A stretch of 64,000 nucleotides of DNA from JBIYSM02 sp044759095 (GTDB lineage Bacteria > Bacillota > Bacilli > Brevibacillales > Brevibacillaceae), in assembly GCF_044759095.2 (NCBI RefSeq), contig NZ_JBIYSM020000008.1, positions 48,743-112,742 on the forward strand. Direction: 5' to 3'. Made by a program: the position numbers and the translations under genes. Positions 8,655-17,667 of this stretch are shown here, piece after piece. The notes beneath the pieces are model-generated. The model was not told the DNA's origin. It saw only the letters and a list, made by a program, of their open reading frames with translations, and did no database searches. The stretch's first letter is position 1. Each line of letters opens with the position of its first letter.

Positions 8655-8971
8655 GCTTCCAACACGATCTCCGCTTCCGTGCCGTAAATATGCAGACGTT
8701 TCTCTGCGAGCGAGCCGAGATCCGCTTCCTCCGCCGGGATCTCCATCAGCACTTCCACGACTTGCTCCTCGTCCACCTCAAAGGAAAGCGTCAGATCCTT
8801 TTCACCAAATTCGTTGTCGCAAAGCTTCACGCTCACCAGCTGTCCGCGGAATTGGGTTACCTCTTCGTCCTCACTGTCTGTGTCCCATTGCGTAAATAGA
8901 ATCGCAGCCTCTTTCCCGCGGTACTCTGACTCCAACAGCGTTACCAATTGTTCGTGTGTTTGAATGTCCAT
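8651..8971 (-). CDS. small acidic conserved hypothetical protein
   Basis: A 106-residue acidic protein of unknown function. The ATG at 8971 follows AAGGAG; the longer open frame upstream has no better site. It lies between the carbinolamine dehydratase-like gene and the cysteine-rich gene in a tight minus-strand run, overlapping the latter by four bases, so they probably form one operon. I recognise no motif. Confidence 0.6.
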   Translation of the reverse strand: MDIQTHEQLVTLLESEYRGKEAAILFTQWDTDSEDEEVTQFRGQLVSVKLCDNEFGEKDLTLSFEVDEEQVVEVLMEIPAEEADLGSLAEKRLHIYGTEAEIVLEA

Positions 8972-9012
8972 CTCTGCCACTCTCCTTCTTTCCTCACCGC
9001 TATCGCAAACCG

Positions 9013-9297
9013 TCAACTTACCTTGCTGATCGCTTGGGCAAGTGCAAAGTCCTTTCCCGTCAGTCCCTTTGCTTCTCCTGTCGCCAAAGTAAAGGTGACG
9101 GCGCTTCCGCAGATGCGGATCTCCACGTGCTGATTGTCCTGCTCCAGCTGTTCTGCCACTCGATTCACAAAACTGATGGCCGTGCGAAAATCACTGCAAT
9201 GATAGGTACGGTATAAGGCCATTCGGTCCTCTGCCAACCTCCATCCGGGCACTTTGCCCAAATAAAGTTTTACCTGCTCCAGCGTAAGTTTGCTCAT
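9013..9297 (-). CDS. pterin-4a-carbinolamine dehydratase-like protein, active site degenerate
   Basis: A 94-residue protein with the fold signature of the family: W19 and the C-terminal TFTLAT...GLTGKDFALAQAI block. Classical members dehydrate 4a-hydroxytetrahydrobiopterin using a His-His-Pro motif and a further His in the STH turn. Here the motif reads QHV (only His57 kept) and the later His is Gly. The protein may therefore be a non-catalytic member. AAAGGGGGA precedes the ATG. Confidence 0.75.
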   Translation of the reverse strand: MSKLTLEQVKLYLGKVPGWRLAEDRMALYRTYHCSDFRTAISFVNRVAEQLEQDNQHVEIRICGSAVTFTLATGEAKGLTGKDFALAQAISKVS

Positions 9298-9377
9298 CGC
9301 GAAGTCCCCCTTTAGTCGGATGAACGTTCATGGTTATCACCATCATATTCAGAAACCATCGGGGTTAGTCACGCTTA

Positions 9378-10127
9378 TCAGCTTTGTCCCAGGCCTTCTT
9401 TTACCGCGTAGAAAATCATACGCGGCGAGGTTTCGCCGGCATAGGGGTTGAAGTCGTAGTCGCCGAACACCTGCAACCGGCCAAACCCTGCCTGCTTCAG
9501 CATCTCTGACATGGTTTCCGCTTCAAACAGGCGAACCTGCTCCACATATGTACGGGGTTCTTGCGACTCGGCGTCCCTGACCATGATACGTTTTTTCACA
9601 AAGCCGTCTTCCAGCCAGCGCTCTTCCTCAATATACAGACCAGATACTTCCTTGGTTGAATGGGACACGAGGTTGGCCTTGACATACGCAGGGTTGAGGT
9701 AGTCAATCACCACTTCTCCCCCCTGTTTCAATGCTTTTGCCATATTCGCGATGACCTTGGCGTTTTCCGCATCGGTGGAAAAATAGCCGAAGCTGGTAAA
9801 CAGGTTGACGACGATATCAAATTCGTTTTCAAAGGGAATCTCCCTCATGTCATACCGGTAATAACGCAGATTGGGGAACGTGTTCTGTTCCTCCGCCAGT
9901 TCAAGAAGCACAGAGGACAGGTCAACCCCTACGACTTCATAGCCTCGGCGGGCCAACGCACGCGAATGTCGGCCGCTGCCGCAGCACAGATCCAGCACTC
10001 TGCCGGTGCGCTTGATCGGCAAACGGGTCAGCAGGTTGGCAATCTCTGCGTCCGCGGAGGCTTCGTCGCGATGCTTGTAAACAAGCACGTAATCCTCCCG
10101 AAAACTTCTCTCAAACCATTCTTCCAT
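9378..10127 (-). CDS. class I SAM-dependent methyltransferase
   Basis: A 249-residue protein with the Rossmann motif I VLDLCCGSGRHS, motif II VVGVDLS and a D-x-R following (YYRYDMREIPF). The C-terminal part ends with a family-typical NPYAGETSPRMIFYAVK. It transfers methyl from S-adenosylmethionine to an unknown acceptor. The ATG at 10127 follows AAAGGAG by 9 bases. It stands alone between two gaps. Confidence 0.85.
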   Translation of the reverse strand: MEEWFERSFREDYVLVYKHRDEASADAEIANLLTRLPIKRTGRVLDLCCGSGRHSRALARRGYEVVGVDLSSVLLELAEEQNTFPNLRYYRYDMREIPFENEFDIVVNLFTSFGYFSTDAENAKVIANMAKALKQGGEVVIDYLNPAYVKANLVSHSTKEVSGLYIEEERWLEDGFVKKRIMVRDAESQEPRTYVEQVRLFEAETMSEMLKQAGFGRLQVFGDYDFNPYAGETSPRMIFYAVKEGLGQS

Positions 10128-10217
10128 GTAGCAAACTCCTTTAGGAACCATGATGCCCTTATTATACCACAGGCGGCATCAACAAGAGCGCTCCCCGACA
10201 CTTAGGGGGAGAGAACC

Positions 10218-11975
10218 TTATTTATCGCGACGGTACAACGCTGTCTCCTCCTGCACCGGAAGCAAGACGTCCGTTTCCGCCAACGGCAGTTCGTTCCACT
10301 TTTTCCGCTTCGGGTCGAGCATGTAGTAGCGGATCGAATCGTCGGAAACGACGTACGGCCCGAGCGGCTGTACCGTACCGAACACTTGAGGAAGCGGCTG
10401 CGGCTTTTTGCCGATCTCCCACCAGCAGCTGATCTTTTCCATAGGCTTGCCGGCAGCATCGCGGTCTCGTATCAATACCGCGTGACCGTCATGATCAGCC
10501 CACACGACCTGCCCCTCCACTGTCCACGTACTCCCTTCGCGGCTGACAAACGTCGTTCGCACCTTTTTCGGAGCATCGGTTGCCTTTGTGTAATACACGC
10601 CGTTTTTTCGCACGTGAATCGGCAGCTCCTGCAGCTTGGACTTGGGTGTCAAAAACGTTTCCGAATACGGCTCTTCCTTTTTACGCACGAGTGTATGGGC
10701 ATCGTACGTCCATTTGTCCATCTGATAGGTCTCTTCGCCGTCTTCCACCTTGAGGTAGCTTAGCAGGAGATATATTTCGTGACGAAGCCGATCGACCGCC
10801 AGTTCCTGAATGGCTCCCTCCGCGGAATGGGACTGATTGTAATACAACTCCTGCTTTGCCCCATTGGCCAGGTGGTACACATAGGCGCCGTAGTAGGTGG
10901 CGAAGGCGAACCGTTCGTTGTCAAGCCACTGGACCAAAGACCCATGTGTCAGCACATCGCTGTAAAAGTACGGTTCCACCACGACCGGCGGTTTCCCCTG
11001 CTGTTCCAGTACGATGGCAAAATAGCGGCCGGCTCCGTCTCCCTGACTGCCCCCTCTGTCGATCAATCCAACGTACCTGTCCCGCTTCGGAGAGAAAACG
11101 AGAGCGTCATAAAAAGAGTCGAACCGGCTAAAGCCTACTTTTTTCCCCGTAACCAAATCGACCCAGTCACGCGGAGGCACTTTTTTCACTTCAAATGCTT
11201 GAAAGGATGGCGGAAGGTAGTTGCCATTCAAGGAGTAGAGCGACACCAGATTCAATGTCTTGTCGTAAACCCGTCGCAGATGCAGTTGGAACGTCTGCGG
11301 GTCCTGCCACGATCCGAACCTGTCCGGTATCCAGAAACCAATCTGATCTTCCTCCACCATCGGCTCGGAAAAACGCAGATTGACCACATCCTGTCCTTCC
11401 GACACATAGAGTGTGCTGGAGATGTCGAATTCTCCGGCCAAAAGCATCGTCGCGCCGTTTTCGTCTTCTGGCCCGATGGTTACCTGAAGCGGCGCCATCC
11501 GCTTTAACGTGATTTTGGGGAGATGGCCGAACTGAAGCGCAAATTGCTTGGGGATCTCGTCAAAGTGCATGGACAGCTGGTAATTGTTCTCCGATATCTC
11601 CCGAACGGTTGAGCTGTATTTCACGTTTCCGGTGACGTTGAATTGAGAAAAGAAATGTTCCACCTGCTCCAGGGGTTGGCTTGTGGCAACATCCACATGA
11701 ACATACGCTTTCCTGGTGTGGATGGCCAACTGAATCGGCTTCTGGGGAAATTTGCCGCTCTCAAACTCGACCACTTTAAAACTGCCGCGTTCATCTTCCT
11801 GCCCGATAAAAATACGCTGGACGACACGTTCAAACGCCAGCTGCTCCTCCTCGGGCGCCTCATGCTCAATCTGATGTGTCGGAGCGTACGAGGGCGTTGC
11901 CTGTAGCGCGAATATTCCAACCATTATGAACAGACACAAGCTGAGCATACCTGGAAGCCCAAGCCATTTCTTCAA
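10218..11975 (-). CDS. secreted or membrane-anchored protein of unknown function
   Basis: The 585-residue product begins with a basic tip and one hydrophobic segment (residues about 8-30, ending ALQATPSYA), which reads as a signal peptide with a possible AxA-type cleavage site. The rest is soluble and rich in beta-type repeats (VYHLANG, YVGLIDRGG, WADHDGHAVLI), suggesting an N-terminal beta domain and a C-terminal propeller-like region. Translation probably starts at TTG (11975) behind AGGGGGAA. I do not recognise the family. Confidence 0.65.
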   Translation of the reverse strand: MKKWLGLPGMLSLCLFIMVGIFALQATPSYAPTHQIEHEAPEEEQLAFERVVQRIFIGQEDERGSFKVVEFESGKFPQKPIQLAIHTRKAYVHVDVATSQPLEQVEHFFSQFNVTGNVKYSSTVREISENNYQLSMHFDEIPKQFALQFGHLPKITLKRMAPLQVTIGPEDENGATMLLAGEFDISSTLYVSEGQDVVNLRFSEPMVEEDQIGFWIPDRFGSWQDPQTFQLHLRRVYDKTLNLVSLYSLNGNYLPPSFQAFEVKKVPPRDWVDLVTGKKVGFSRFDSFYDALVFSPKRDRYVGLIDRGGSQGDGAGRYFAIVLEQQGKPPVVVEPYFYSDVLTHGSLVQWLDNERFAFATYYGAYVYHLANGAKQELYYNQSHSAEGAIQELAVDRLRHEIYLLLSYLKVEDGEETYQMDKWTYDAHTLVRKKEEPYSETFLTPKSKLQELPIHVRKNGVYYTKATDAPKKVRTTFVSREGSTWTVEGQVVWADHDGHAVLIRDRDAAGKPMEKISCWWEIGKKPQPLPQVFGTVQPLGPYVVSDDSIRYYMLDPKRKKWNELPLAETDVLLPVQEETALYRRDK

Positions 11976-12050
11976 TCGTGATTCCCCCTGAATTGCTTCT
12001 CTCTAAGGACTATCTTATCATAGGAGCACATGTCTTGCGGTATGGAAAAA

Positions 12051-12075
12051 CCTCAGGGAATCAGGCTCCCTGAGG
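12051..12075 (-). terminator. terminator of the dgk-dck operon
   Basis: CCTCAGGGA (12051-12059) and TCCCTGAGG (12067-12075) form a perfect stem with a 7-base loop. On the minus strand it is followed by TTTTT. It is just after the dck stop. Confidence 0.85.
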
Positions 12076-12086
12076 TTTGGGGACTG

Positions 12087-12773
12087 TCAGCCGCGTACGG
12101 AACGAACAAGCTGAATCTTTTCGGCCAGTCGGGAGAGTACCACTTCCACTGAGGCCTGGTTCTCCACGACATCATATTCGTTGATATTGATGCGCAATAC
12201 CGGACAGGCCGTGAACGAATTGATCCAGTTTTCATATCGATGGTACAAGTCCTCCCAATAACCAATCGGAGTCTGCTGCTCCATGGGACGCCCTCGCTCC
12301 TTTACACGCAAAACGATATCCTCGAAGCTGCCCTCCAAATAGATGAGCACGTCTGGATGAGGGAAGTACGGCGTCATGACCATCGCTTCAAACAGCTGTG
12401 TGTACGTTGCGTAGTCTTCTTCCGTCATATGCCCCTGCTCGTACAGCATCTTGGCGAAGATACCGGTATCCTCGTAAATGGAACGGTCCTGCACAAACCC
12501 TCCGCCGTATTCGAACATCCGCTTTTGTTCCTTGAAACGCTCGGCCAAAAAGAAGATTTGCAGATGAAAGCTCCATCGCGAAAAATCCTGATAAAATCGG
12601 CTCAAATAGGGATTGTTGTCCACTTTCTCCACGGAGACGCGAAAACCGAGCAGGTCAGCAAGAGCGCGGGTAAACGTCGATTTGCCCACACCGACCGTTC
12701 CGCCGATGGTGATGACAGCGTTGCTGGGGATTCCGTATTTTTCTCGCAAATGACTGTTCTTAAAATCCGACAT
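12087..12773 (-). CDS. dck: deoxyadenosine/deoxycytidine kinase
   Basis: A 228-residue member of the deoxynucleoside kinase family that phosphorylates salvaged deoxyadenosine and deoxycytidine. The P-loop is GGTVGVGKST (residues 24-33), the ERS/DRS motif is QDRSIYED, and the lid region has VLRVKERGRPME. AAGGAGTAA precedes the ATG. It directly follows the paralogous dgk. The adjacent pair in Bacillus salvages the four deoxynucleosides other than thymidine. Confidence 0.92.
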   Translation of the reverse strand: MSDFKNSHLREKYGIPSNAVITIGGTVGVGKSTFTRALADLLGFRVSVEKVDNNPYLSRFYQDFSRWSFHLQIFFLAERFKEQKRMFEYGGGFVQDRSIYEDTGIFAKMLYEQGHMTEEDYATYTQLFEAMVMTPYFPHPDVLIYLEGSFEDIVLRVKERGRPMEQQTPIGYWEDLYHRYENWINSFTACPVLRININEYDVVENQASVEVVLSRLAEKIQLVRSVRG

Positions 12774-12803
12774 GAACGTTACTCCTTATTTCCAAGATAT
12801 GAG

Positions 12804-13460
12804 TTAGCTGGATGATTGCGGCATTTCTTGCTGTGTAAGCGTTTTTATGATCGGCTCAATCTGTCCCATCACGTAACGCAGATCTTCCGGTTTATGTACA
12901 AAATCCAGGTCATCACACTGAAACTTCAGGACTGGGATTTCCGGGTGATGCCGTTCAAATTCCTGCATAAATTCGTTATAGTCTGCAATCAGGTTTTCCA
13001 TGTAGGTCACATCCATGTTGCGTTCCACATCCCGGTCCCGCATGGCGATCCGCTTCATCACGGTATCGATGGACGCTGTCAGGTAAATGACCAAATTGGC
13101 CTGCGGAATGTCGCTGGTAAGGATATCGTAAATTTTCAGATACTTCGGTAAGTTCTCGTCGCTCAGTGTCCGTTTGGCAAAAATCGTATTCTTAAAAATA
13201 TTGTAGTCAGCCACTACGGACGTGCCTTTTGCCAGATAATGATTGCGGATATCCTGCAGCTGCTTGTAGCGGTTGCAGAGAAAAAACATCTCCAACTGGA
13301 AGCTCCACTCTGCAATATTTTGATAAAATTTTCCTAAAAACGGGTTTTCGTACACGATTTCTTCCAACAGCTCCAACCCGAAAGCCCTGCTGATTTCTCT
13401 CGACAACGAGGTCTTGCCGATGCCGATCGGTCCCTCGACCGTAACTAAGATAGACTTCAT
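12804..13460 (-). CDS. dgk: deoxyguanosine kinase
   Basis: A 218-residue kinase with the P-loop EGPIGIGKTS near residues 9-18, the WSFQLEMFFLCNRYKQL block and the ADYNIFKN motif that distinguish Bacillus Dgk from Dck. It phosphorylates deoxyguanosine for salvage. The ATG at 13460 is preferred over an upstream TTG that sits almost on the GGAAAGG site. A 30-base gap leads to dck, so both form one operon. Confidence 0.92.
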   Translation of the reverse strand: MKSILVTVEGPIGIGKTSLSREISRAFGLELLEEIVYENPFLGKFYQNIAEWSFQLEMFFLCNRYKQLQDIRNHYLAKGTSVVADYNIFKNTIFAKRTLSDENLPKYLKIYDILTSDIPQANLVIYLTASIDTVMKRIAMRDRDVERNMDVTYMENLIADYNEFMQEFERHHPEIPVLKFQCDDLDFVHKPEDLRYVMGQIEPIIKTLTQQEMPQSSS

Positions 13461-13556
13461 GATGGCGTACAAATCCTTTCCAACGAAATCAGAGCAAGAA
13501 ATATTGTAACATGCTTATCCATGTTTGTCGAAATGATTCGAAGCAGGTCGACACAA

Positions 13557-13591
13557 CCCGCCCGGCAGTAGCAAGTGCTGCGCCAGGCGGG
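13557..13591 (-). terminator. probable terminator after splB
   Basis: CCCGCC (13557-13562) pairs with GGCGGG (13586-13591) around an imperfect extension. On the minus strand it is followed only by TTGTG, so the T-tract is weak. It lies in the 208-base gap between splB and dgk, which holds nothing else evident. Confidence 0.45.
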
Positions 13592-13668
13592 GCCAGCACC
13601 CTTTCCAAGTACCTGTATAGAAATAGCCCGCCAGCAAACAGCGCAGCGAGCTTTGGAATCCATTTCCC

Positions 13669-14748
13669 TTACGTGAAGTACTCGATTCGCGCTTTTGGAA
13701 ACAGACGCGCAATTTCCGTTTCCAGGTGAGCCTGCAGCGCTTTTGCCTTCACGTCGGGGTAGACGTATTTCCCTTTTCCGTACTTCCCCCATTTGTACTT
13801 GCGCTCTCCCTCGTTCATCTCCAGCTTCGTCTTGGGGTACCTTTGGAGGATCAACTTTTTCGCGATCTTGGTAAACCGGTGCTGGATCAGCTCAAACGTC
13901 AAGTCTTCCATCGCTTCCGGCACCAACTGGCGGTTCAGCTTTTCCAAAAGGTGCGTATAGCCCTCCTCCCAGCCTTCAAACCAGTACAGCGGGGCGATGA
14001 TAAACCCGAGCGGGTACCCGGCTTTCGCCACCTTGCCGGCCGCTTCGATGCGTTGTTCAAAGGTCGACGTTCCCGGCTCAAAGTTCTTGATCACGTAATC
14101 CGCATTCAAGCTGAAGCGAAAACGGGTATGCTTGTTATGCTCGGCATCCAGAAGCGAATCGACATGGTGAAACTTGCTCACAAAGCGCAGCCGGCCGTAT
14201 TTCTGCCGTCCGATGAATTCGATGGTCCGCTTCAGATTGCCGGTGATGTGTTCGATGCTGATCGGGTCGGAGGTACAGGCCGCTTCAAACCGCGTGATCT
14301 CCGGCGCCCGTTCCCGAATGTACGTTTCCGCCCGGGACAGGATTTCGTCCGTGTTTACGTAGACGCGAATGTACGGCTTTGTCCCGATGTTCGTATTCAG
14401 ATAACAGTAGTGGCAGTGAGCGGCGCAGCCGGTTGCCAGCGGAATGGCGTATTCGGCTGAAGGCTTGGACGTCTCGAATTTCAACGTTTTGCGCACGCCG
14501 ACGACCAATGTCCGCTTCGCGTTGCGGTACTGCTCCACCTCGGTATCCCCGGGGATGCCGCGCACCTGGTTGTGGCTGGTGGTCATCCGGATGGGAATAC
14601 CCTGCTGCCTAAAGCGTTGGTAAATCTCCTCCCCCAGCGGGTAATCCAACGCTGCGGGCTCAACGAACACCAGGTCAGGTACAAACAGTTTCGAGCGGCT
14701 TTCCGCCTGCTCCACGGTTTCCGGGCGTTCCAACAAGGTGGTTGCCAT
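13669..14748 (-). CDS. splB: spore photoproduct lyase
   Basis: Radical SAM enzyme that reverses the UV-induced thymine dimer of spores (5-thyminyl-5,6-dihydrothymine) during germination. The 359-residue product has the atypical-spacing cluster motif CxxxCxxC (Cys108, Cys112, Cys115 in GCAAHCHYC) and Cys158 in EAACTSDP at the position of the B. subtilis hydrogen-donor Cys141. AAGGGGGAA precedes the ATG. A small gene lies 41 bases upstream, the position of splA in Bacillus. Confidence 0.95.
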   Translation of the reverse strand: MATTLLERPETVEQAESRSKLFVPDLVFVEPAALDYPLGEEIYQRFRQQGIPIRMTTSHNQVRGIPGDTEVEQYRNAKRTLVVGVRKTLKFETSKPSAEYAIPLATGCAAHCHYCYLNTNIGTKPYIRVYVNTDEILSRAETYIRERAPEITRFEAACTSDPISIEHITGNLKRTIEFIGRQKYGRLRFVSKFHHVDSLLDAEHNKHTRFRFSLNADYVIKNFEPGTSTFEQRIEAAGKVAKAGYPLGFIIAPLYWFEGWEEGYTHLLEKLNRQLVPEAMEDLTFELIQHRFTKIAKKLILQRYPKTKLEMNEGERKYKWGKYGKGKYVYPDVKAKALQAHLETEIARLFPKARIEYFT

Positions 14749-14789
14749 GCGAATTCCCCCTTGCCGCTAGTATCCCCGGTGAATTTTCC

Positions 14790-15002
14790 TCAATACAAGC
14801 TTTTCTTGTAAGCGTGGAGCAGTTCCTCTGCCACCTGCTGCTGGTCGACTGGAACTTGCAGGGCATACAGGTGGCCCGCTCGCTTTGTCTTTCTGGACAA
14901 AAGCCTCACCCGAATGCCCTTGTTTTCCAAAAAACGCCTGCACTCTTGCGCAGCTCGCGGCAGGCCGTAGGATTCGTGTATGGTAACCCACTTTGTCCAC
15001 AT
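14790..15002 (-). CDS. small protein upstream of splB
   Basis: A 70-residue basic protein with a ferredoxin-like alternation (beta YGLPRAAQECRRFLENKG, beta RVRLL...GHLYALQVPV, helix EELLHAYKK), resembling DUF2007-type signal-transducing proteins. It occupies the splA position, but I see no clear similarity to SplA. GGACGG precedes the ATG. It is probably co-transcribed with splB; a regulatory role is inference. Confidence 0.55.
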   Translation of the reverse strand: MWTKWVTIHESYGLPRAAQECRRFLENKGIRVRLLSRKTKRAGHLYALQVPVDQQQVAEELLHAYKKSLY

Positions 15003-15078
15003 GTAATCCGTTCCGTCCTCTCACCCTTTTCCTTTATGGTAAGCAGGAATTGGGCGATTGGTGAAAAAAACAAAAAAA

Positions 15079-15095
15079 CCCGGGATCTGCCCGGG
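15079..15095 (-). terminator. thiD terminator
   Basis: CCCGGG-ATCTG-CCCGGG with extension to GCCCGGG. On the minus strand it is followed by an uninterrupted run of seven T. It directly follows the thiD stop. Confidence 0.85.
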
Positions 15096-15110
15096 CCATG
15101 TGCTTGACTT

Positions 15111-15905
15111 CTATTCAATCCGAGCCCAGTGATTGGTCGGGCCGTGGCCTCCGCCGATTTGAGGGGCAGTAGCAATGGCTTCTACAATAAAACGCTTGGC
15201 CCGTTCTGCCGCCTGAAGCAGGGTCGTACCTTTTGCCAGTTCTGCGGTCAACGCCGCGGAAAAGGTGCAGCCTGTGCCGTGGGTATGTCTGGTATGGACG
15301 CGGGGGTGTCCAAACTCGTGGAATGACTGACCGTCGAAGAGCAGATCGACGATGTCGTCTGAGTCGAGATGCCCTCCTTTGATGAATACGTGGCGGGCGC
15401 CCATGGCGTGAATCTTTTTGGCAGCCTCCTTCATCTCCTCCGGCGTTTGGATGGTCATTCCGGTCAGGCACTCCGCTTCCGGCAGATTGGGGGTGACGAT
15501 CTCGGCCAACGGAAGCAGATGGCGCTTTAGGGCATGGATCGCCTCATCGAGCAGCAGCTTCGCTCCTCCTTTTGCCACCATCACCGGGTCTACGACCAGC
15601 TTGTGAAGGCGAAACGCACGAATTTCCTCCGCAACCGCTTCAATAATCTCAGCATGAAACAACATGCCTGTTTTCACCGCGTCGGCCCCGATGTCGCGAA
15701 GCACTTCCTTCATCTGCTGAATCACGGCTTCTGTGGGCAGCGGATAAACGCCCGCCACTCCGAGCGTATTTTGCGCCGTAATGGCAGTAATGGCACTCAT
15801 GCCGTATACACCAAATTGATGAAATGTTTTCAGATCGGCTTGAATCCCTGCTCCGCCTCCGCTGTCCGAACCGGCGACAGTCAGAGCGGTTCTTCGTTTG
15901 TCCAT
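15111..15905 (-). CDS. thiD: hydroxymethylpyrimidine/phosphomethylpyrimidine kinase
   Basis: A 264-residue ribokinase-fold enzyme that phosphorylates HMP and HMP-P in thiamine synthesis; some relatives act on pyridoxine. Signatures are VAGSDSGGGAGIQADLK at the N terminus, DPVMVAKGG, and the anion-hole HTHGTGCTFS with its catalytic Cys. The terminal GGGHGPTNH is typical of ThiD. GAGGAG precedes the ATG. It stands alone, divergent from the histidine kinase gene. Confidence 0.92.
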   Translation of the reverse strand: MDKRRTALTVAGSDSGGGAGIQADLKTFHQFGVYGMSAITAITAQNTLGVAGVYPLPTEAVIQQMKEVLRDIGADAVKTGMLFHAEIIEAVAEEIRAFRLHKLVVDPVMVAKGGAKLLLDEAIHALKRHLLPLAEIVTPNLPEAECLTGMTIQTPEEMKEAAKKIHAMGARHVFIKGGHLDSDDIVDLLFDGQSFHEFGHPRVHTRHTHGTGCTFSAALTAELAKGTTLLQAAERAKRFIVEAIATAPQIGGGHGPTNHWARIE

Positions 15906-16014
15906 CTTATTTTTACTCCTCTCACACGAAAATCTGTCTCTTTTTCGAGTATATCATCAGCCCGTCCGCTTCGGTATACTAGTAGTGATTGCTTGGACAA
16001 GGAAGGGATTTCAC

Positions 16015-16827
16015 ATGACGTATCGCATGCTGTATTGGCTAACCGTACTGCTCCCGCCCATTGTGATCGGCGGGTTTGAATTTGTCCGTCACGATTTTCT
16101 TCTGTCATACATGTCAATGGAGACGGGAAACGTCTACATCACGTTGTTAACCCTGCTGCTTTCGTTTCTGTTTGCAACCTGGATGTTTCGGAAAATTGAA
16201 CGGATGAACGCCAGACTGGTGGTGGAACAGGCTCGTCGCGCCGTGTACGAGGAACGGGAACGACTGGCCCGGGAACTTCACGACGGCATTGCCCAATCGC
16301 TGTTTTTTCTCAACGTAAAGCTGAAACAGGGACAATTGGATGACGCCCGCATCGCTGTATCGGCCATCGATAATCACGTACGACAGGCGATCTTCAACCT
16401 GCGCTCGCTTCCGGAAGAAGGAAGCAGCTTTCCGCAGCGCGTGGAGAAGTGGCTGGGACAGTGGAGCGCTCTTTCGGGAGTGGATGTTACCCCAGACCTG
16501 ACGGTGAAAGACGGCTTTTTTTCACCCGCCGAGGAAGTCCAGCTGTTCGGTATTATTCAGGAGGCGTTCGCCAACATTCGCAAACACGCTCAGGCCCGTC
16601 ATGCCTGGATTCGCTTGACGACCAAAGAACACAGACGATGGGAGCTGGTCATACAGGATGACGGAGTGGGACTTGGAGAAACAGACGAGAGGTCTAAAAA
16701 ATACGGACTTGCCATGATGAGGGAGCGAGCCAAGCAACTGGGCGCGGTCATCACCATCGCGCCGCGAGCAGCTGGCGGTACGGAAATACGCCTTGCTGCA
16801 GGAAACGGAGGAAATGGACATGAATGA
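16015..16827 (+). CDS. NarL-type sensor histidine kinase
   Basis: A 270-residue membrane kinase. Two hydrophobic segments (about 6-21 and 41-58) flank a very short extracellular loop, so it probably senses within the membrane. The HisKA_3 dimerisation domain has His89 in ARELHDGIAQSL. The ATPase domain has EAFANIRKHAQA (N box), DDGVG (G1) and a GTEI end. GGAAGGG precedes the ATG at 16015. The last codons overlap the response regulator gene. Confidence 0.88.
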   Translation: MTYRMLYWLTVLLPPIVIGGFEFVRHDFLLSYMSMETGNVYITLLTLLLSFLFATWMFRKIERMNARLVVEQARRAVYEERERLARELHDGIAQSLFFLNVKLKQGQLDDARIAVSAIDNHVRQAIFNLRSLPEEGSSFPQRVEKWLGQWSALSGVDVTPDLTVKDGFFSPAEEVQLFGIIQEAFANIRKHAQARHAWIRLTTKEHRRWELVIQDDGVGLGETDERSKKYGLAMMRERAKQLGAVITIAPRAAGGTEIRLAAGNGGNGHE

Positions 16828-17479
16828 ATACCGCGTACTGATTGCCGATGATCATCCCATGGCGAGGATGGCCATTCGCAGCCTGCTGGATCAGGATCCG
16901 TCTTTTCGTGTCATCGGGGAAGCTTCCGACGGAGAGGAAGCGTACCGGCTATGCGGGGAACTGCAACCCGATCTCGTCTTGATGGATATCAACATGCCGA
17001 AATGGACCGGATTGGAAGCCACTCGTGAAGTGAAGAAAGCCTATCCGCACATCAAGGTAGTCATTCTCAGCGTCTCCGACGACGTGGCAGATCTCATTTC
17101 CGCCATCCAATTCGGGGCTCAGGGTTATTTGCTGAAAAACCTGGAGCCGGATGATTGGATTGCCTATCTGCATGCCTTGCTGGATGAAGACAGCGATATC
17201 TCCCGTGAAATGGCGAACCGTCTGCTGCATCATTTTCGCCGCCAGGAGATCCCAGATGAACCTGGTCCGGACGTGCTGACGCCAAGGGAAAGAGAAATAC
17301 TCATGTACGTCGGCGAAGGAAAAACCAACCGGGAGATCAGCGACCAGTTGATCATCGCGGAAAATACGGTAAAGAATCACATCAAAAATATCCTGGAGAA
17401 ACTTCAACTGACGAACCGGGTGCAGCTGGCCGCCTATGCAGCACGGCATCACCTGGAGAAAAAACAAATGGGCGGGTAA
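16820..17479 (+). CDS. LuxR/NarL-family response regulator
   Basis: A 219-residue regulator with receiver residues Asp10, Asp11 and phospho-acceptor Asp56 (LVLMDINMP), and a C-terminal LuxR helix-turn-helix (LTPREREILMYVGEGKTNREIS ... ENTVKNHIKNILEKL, split here). The ATG at 16820 is chosen because GGAGG at 16807-16811 is 8 bases away; an ATG at 16814 is too close. It overlaps the kinase by eight bases. The target regulon is not shown by the sequence. Confidence 0.9.
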   Translation: MNEYRVLIADDHPMARMAIRSLLDQDPSFRVIGEASDGEEAYRLCGELQPDLVLMDINMPKWTGLEATREVKKAYPHIKVVILSVSDDVADLISAIQFGAQGYLLKNLEPDDWIAYLHALLDEDSDISREMANRLLHHFRRQEIPDEPGPDVLTPREREILMYVGEGKTNREISDQLIIAENTVKNHIKNILEKLQLTNRVQLAAYAARHHLEKKQMGG

Positions 17480-17582
17480 CAGTTGCACACTCTCCCTCAT
17501 ACTCTGAATCACATAAACGCGCATGAGACGTCTGGCTGCTATTTTTGCCTCGAGGAAACATTTTTCCACAAGTAAAATAGTG

Positions 17583-17626
17583 TTGCACAGCGTCATTATT
17601 TTGTGATAAAGTTGCCTTAGGGAAAC
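17583..17626 (+). promoter_or_regulatory. mntA promoter with MntR-type operator
   Basis: TTGCAC (17583-17588) and GATAAA (17605-17610) are 16 bases apart. Immediately downstream lies the dyad GTTGCCTTAGGGAAAC (17611-17626), which closely matches the DtxR/MntR-type Mn boxes of Bacillus and streptococcal Mn uptake genes. Its position over the start site implies repression when Mn is plentiful. Confidence 0.75.
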
Positions 17627-17667
17627 AAAAATGCGTGTAGATAAAAAGTTTGGAGGAGGGACAAACG

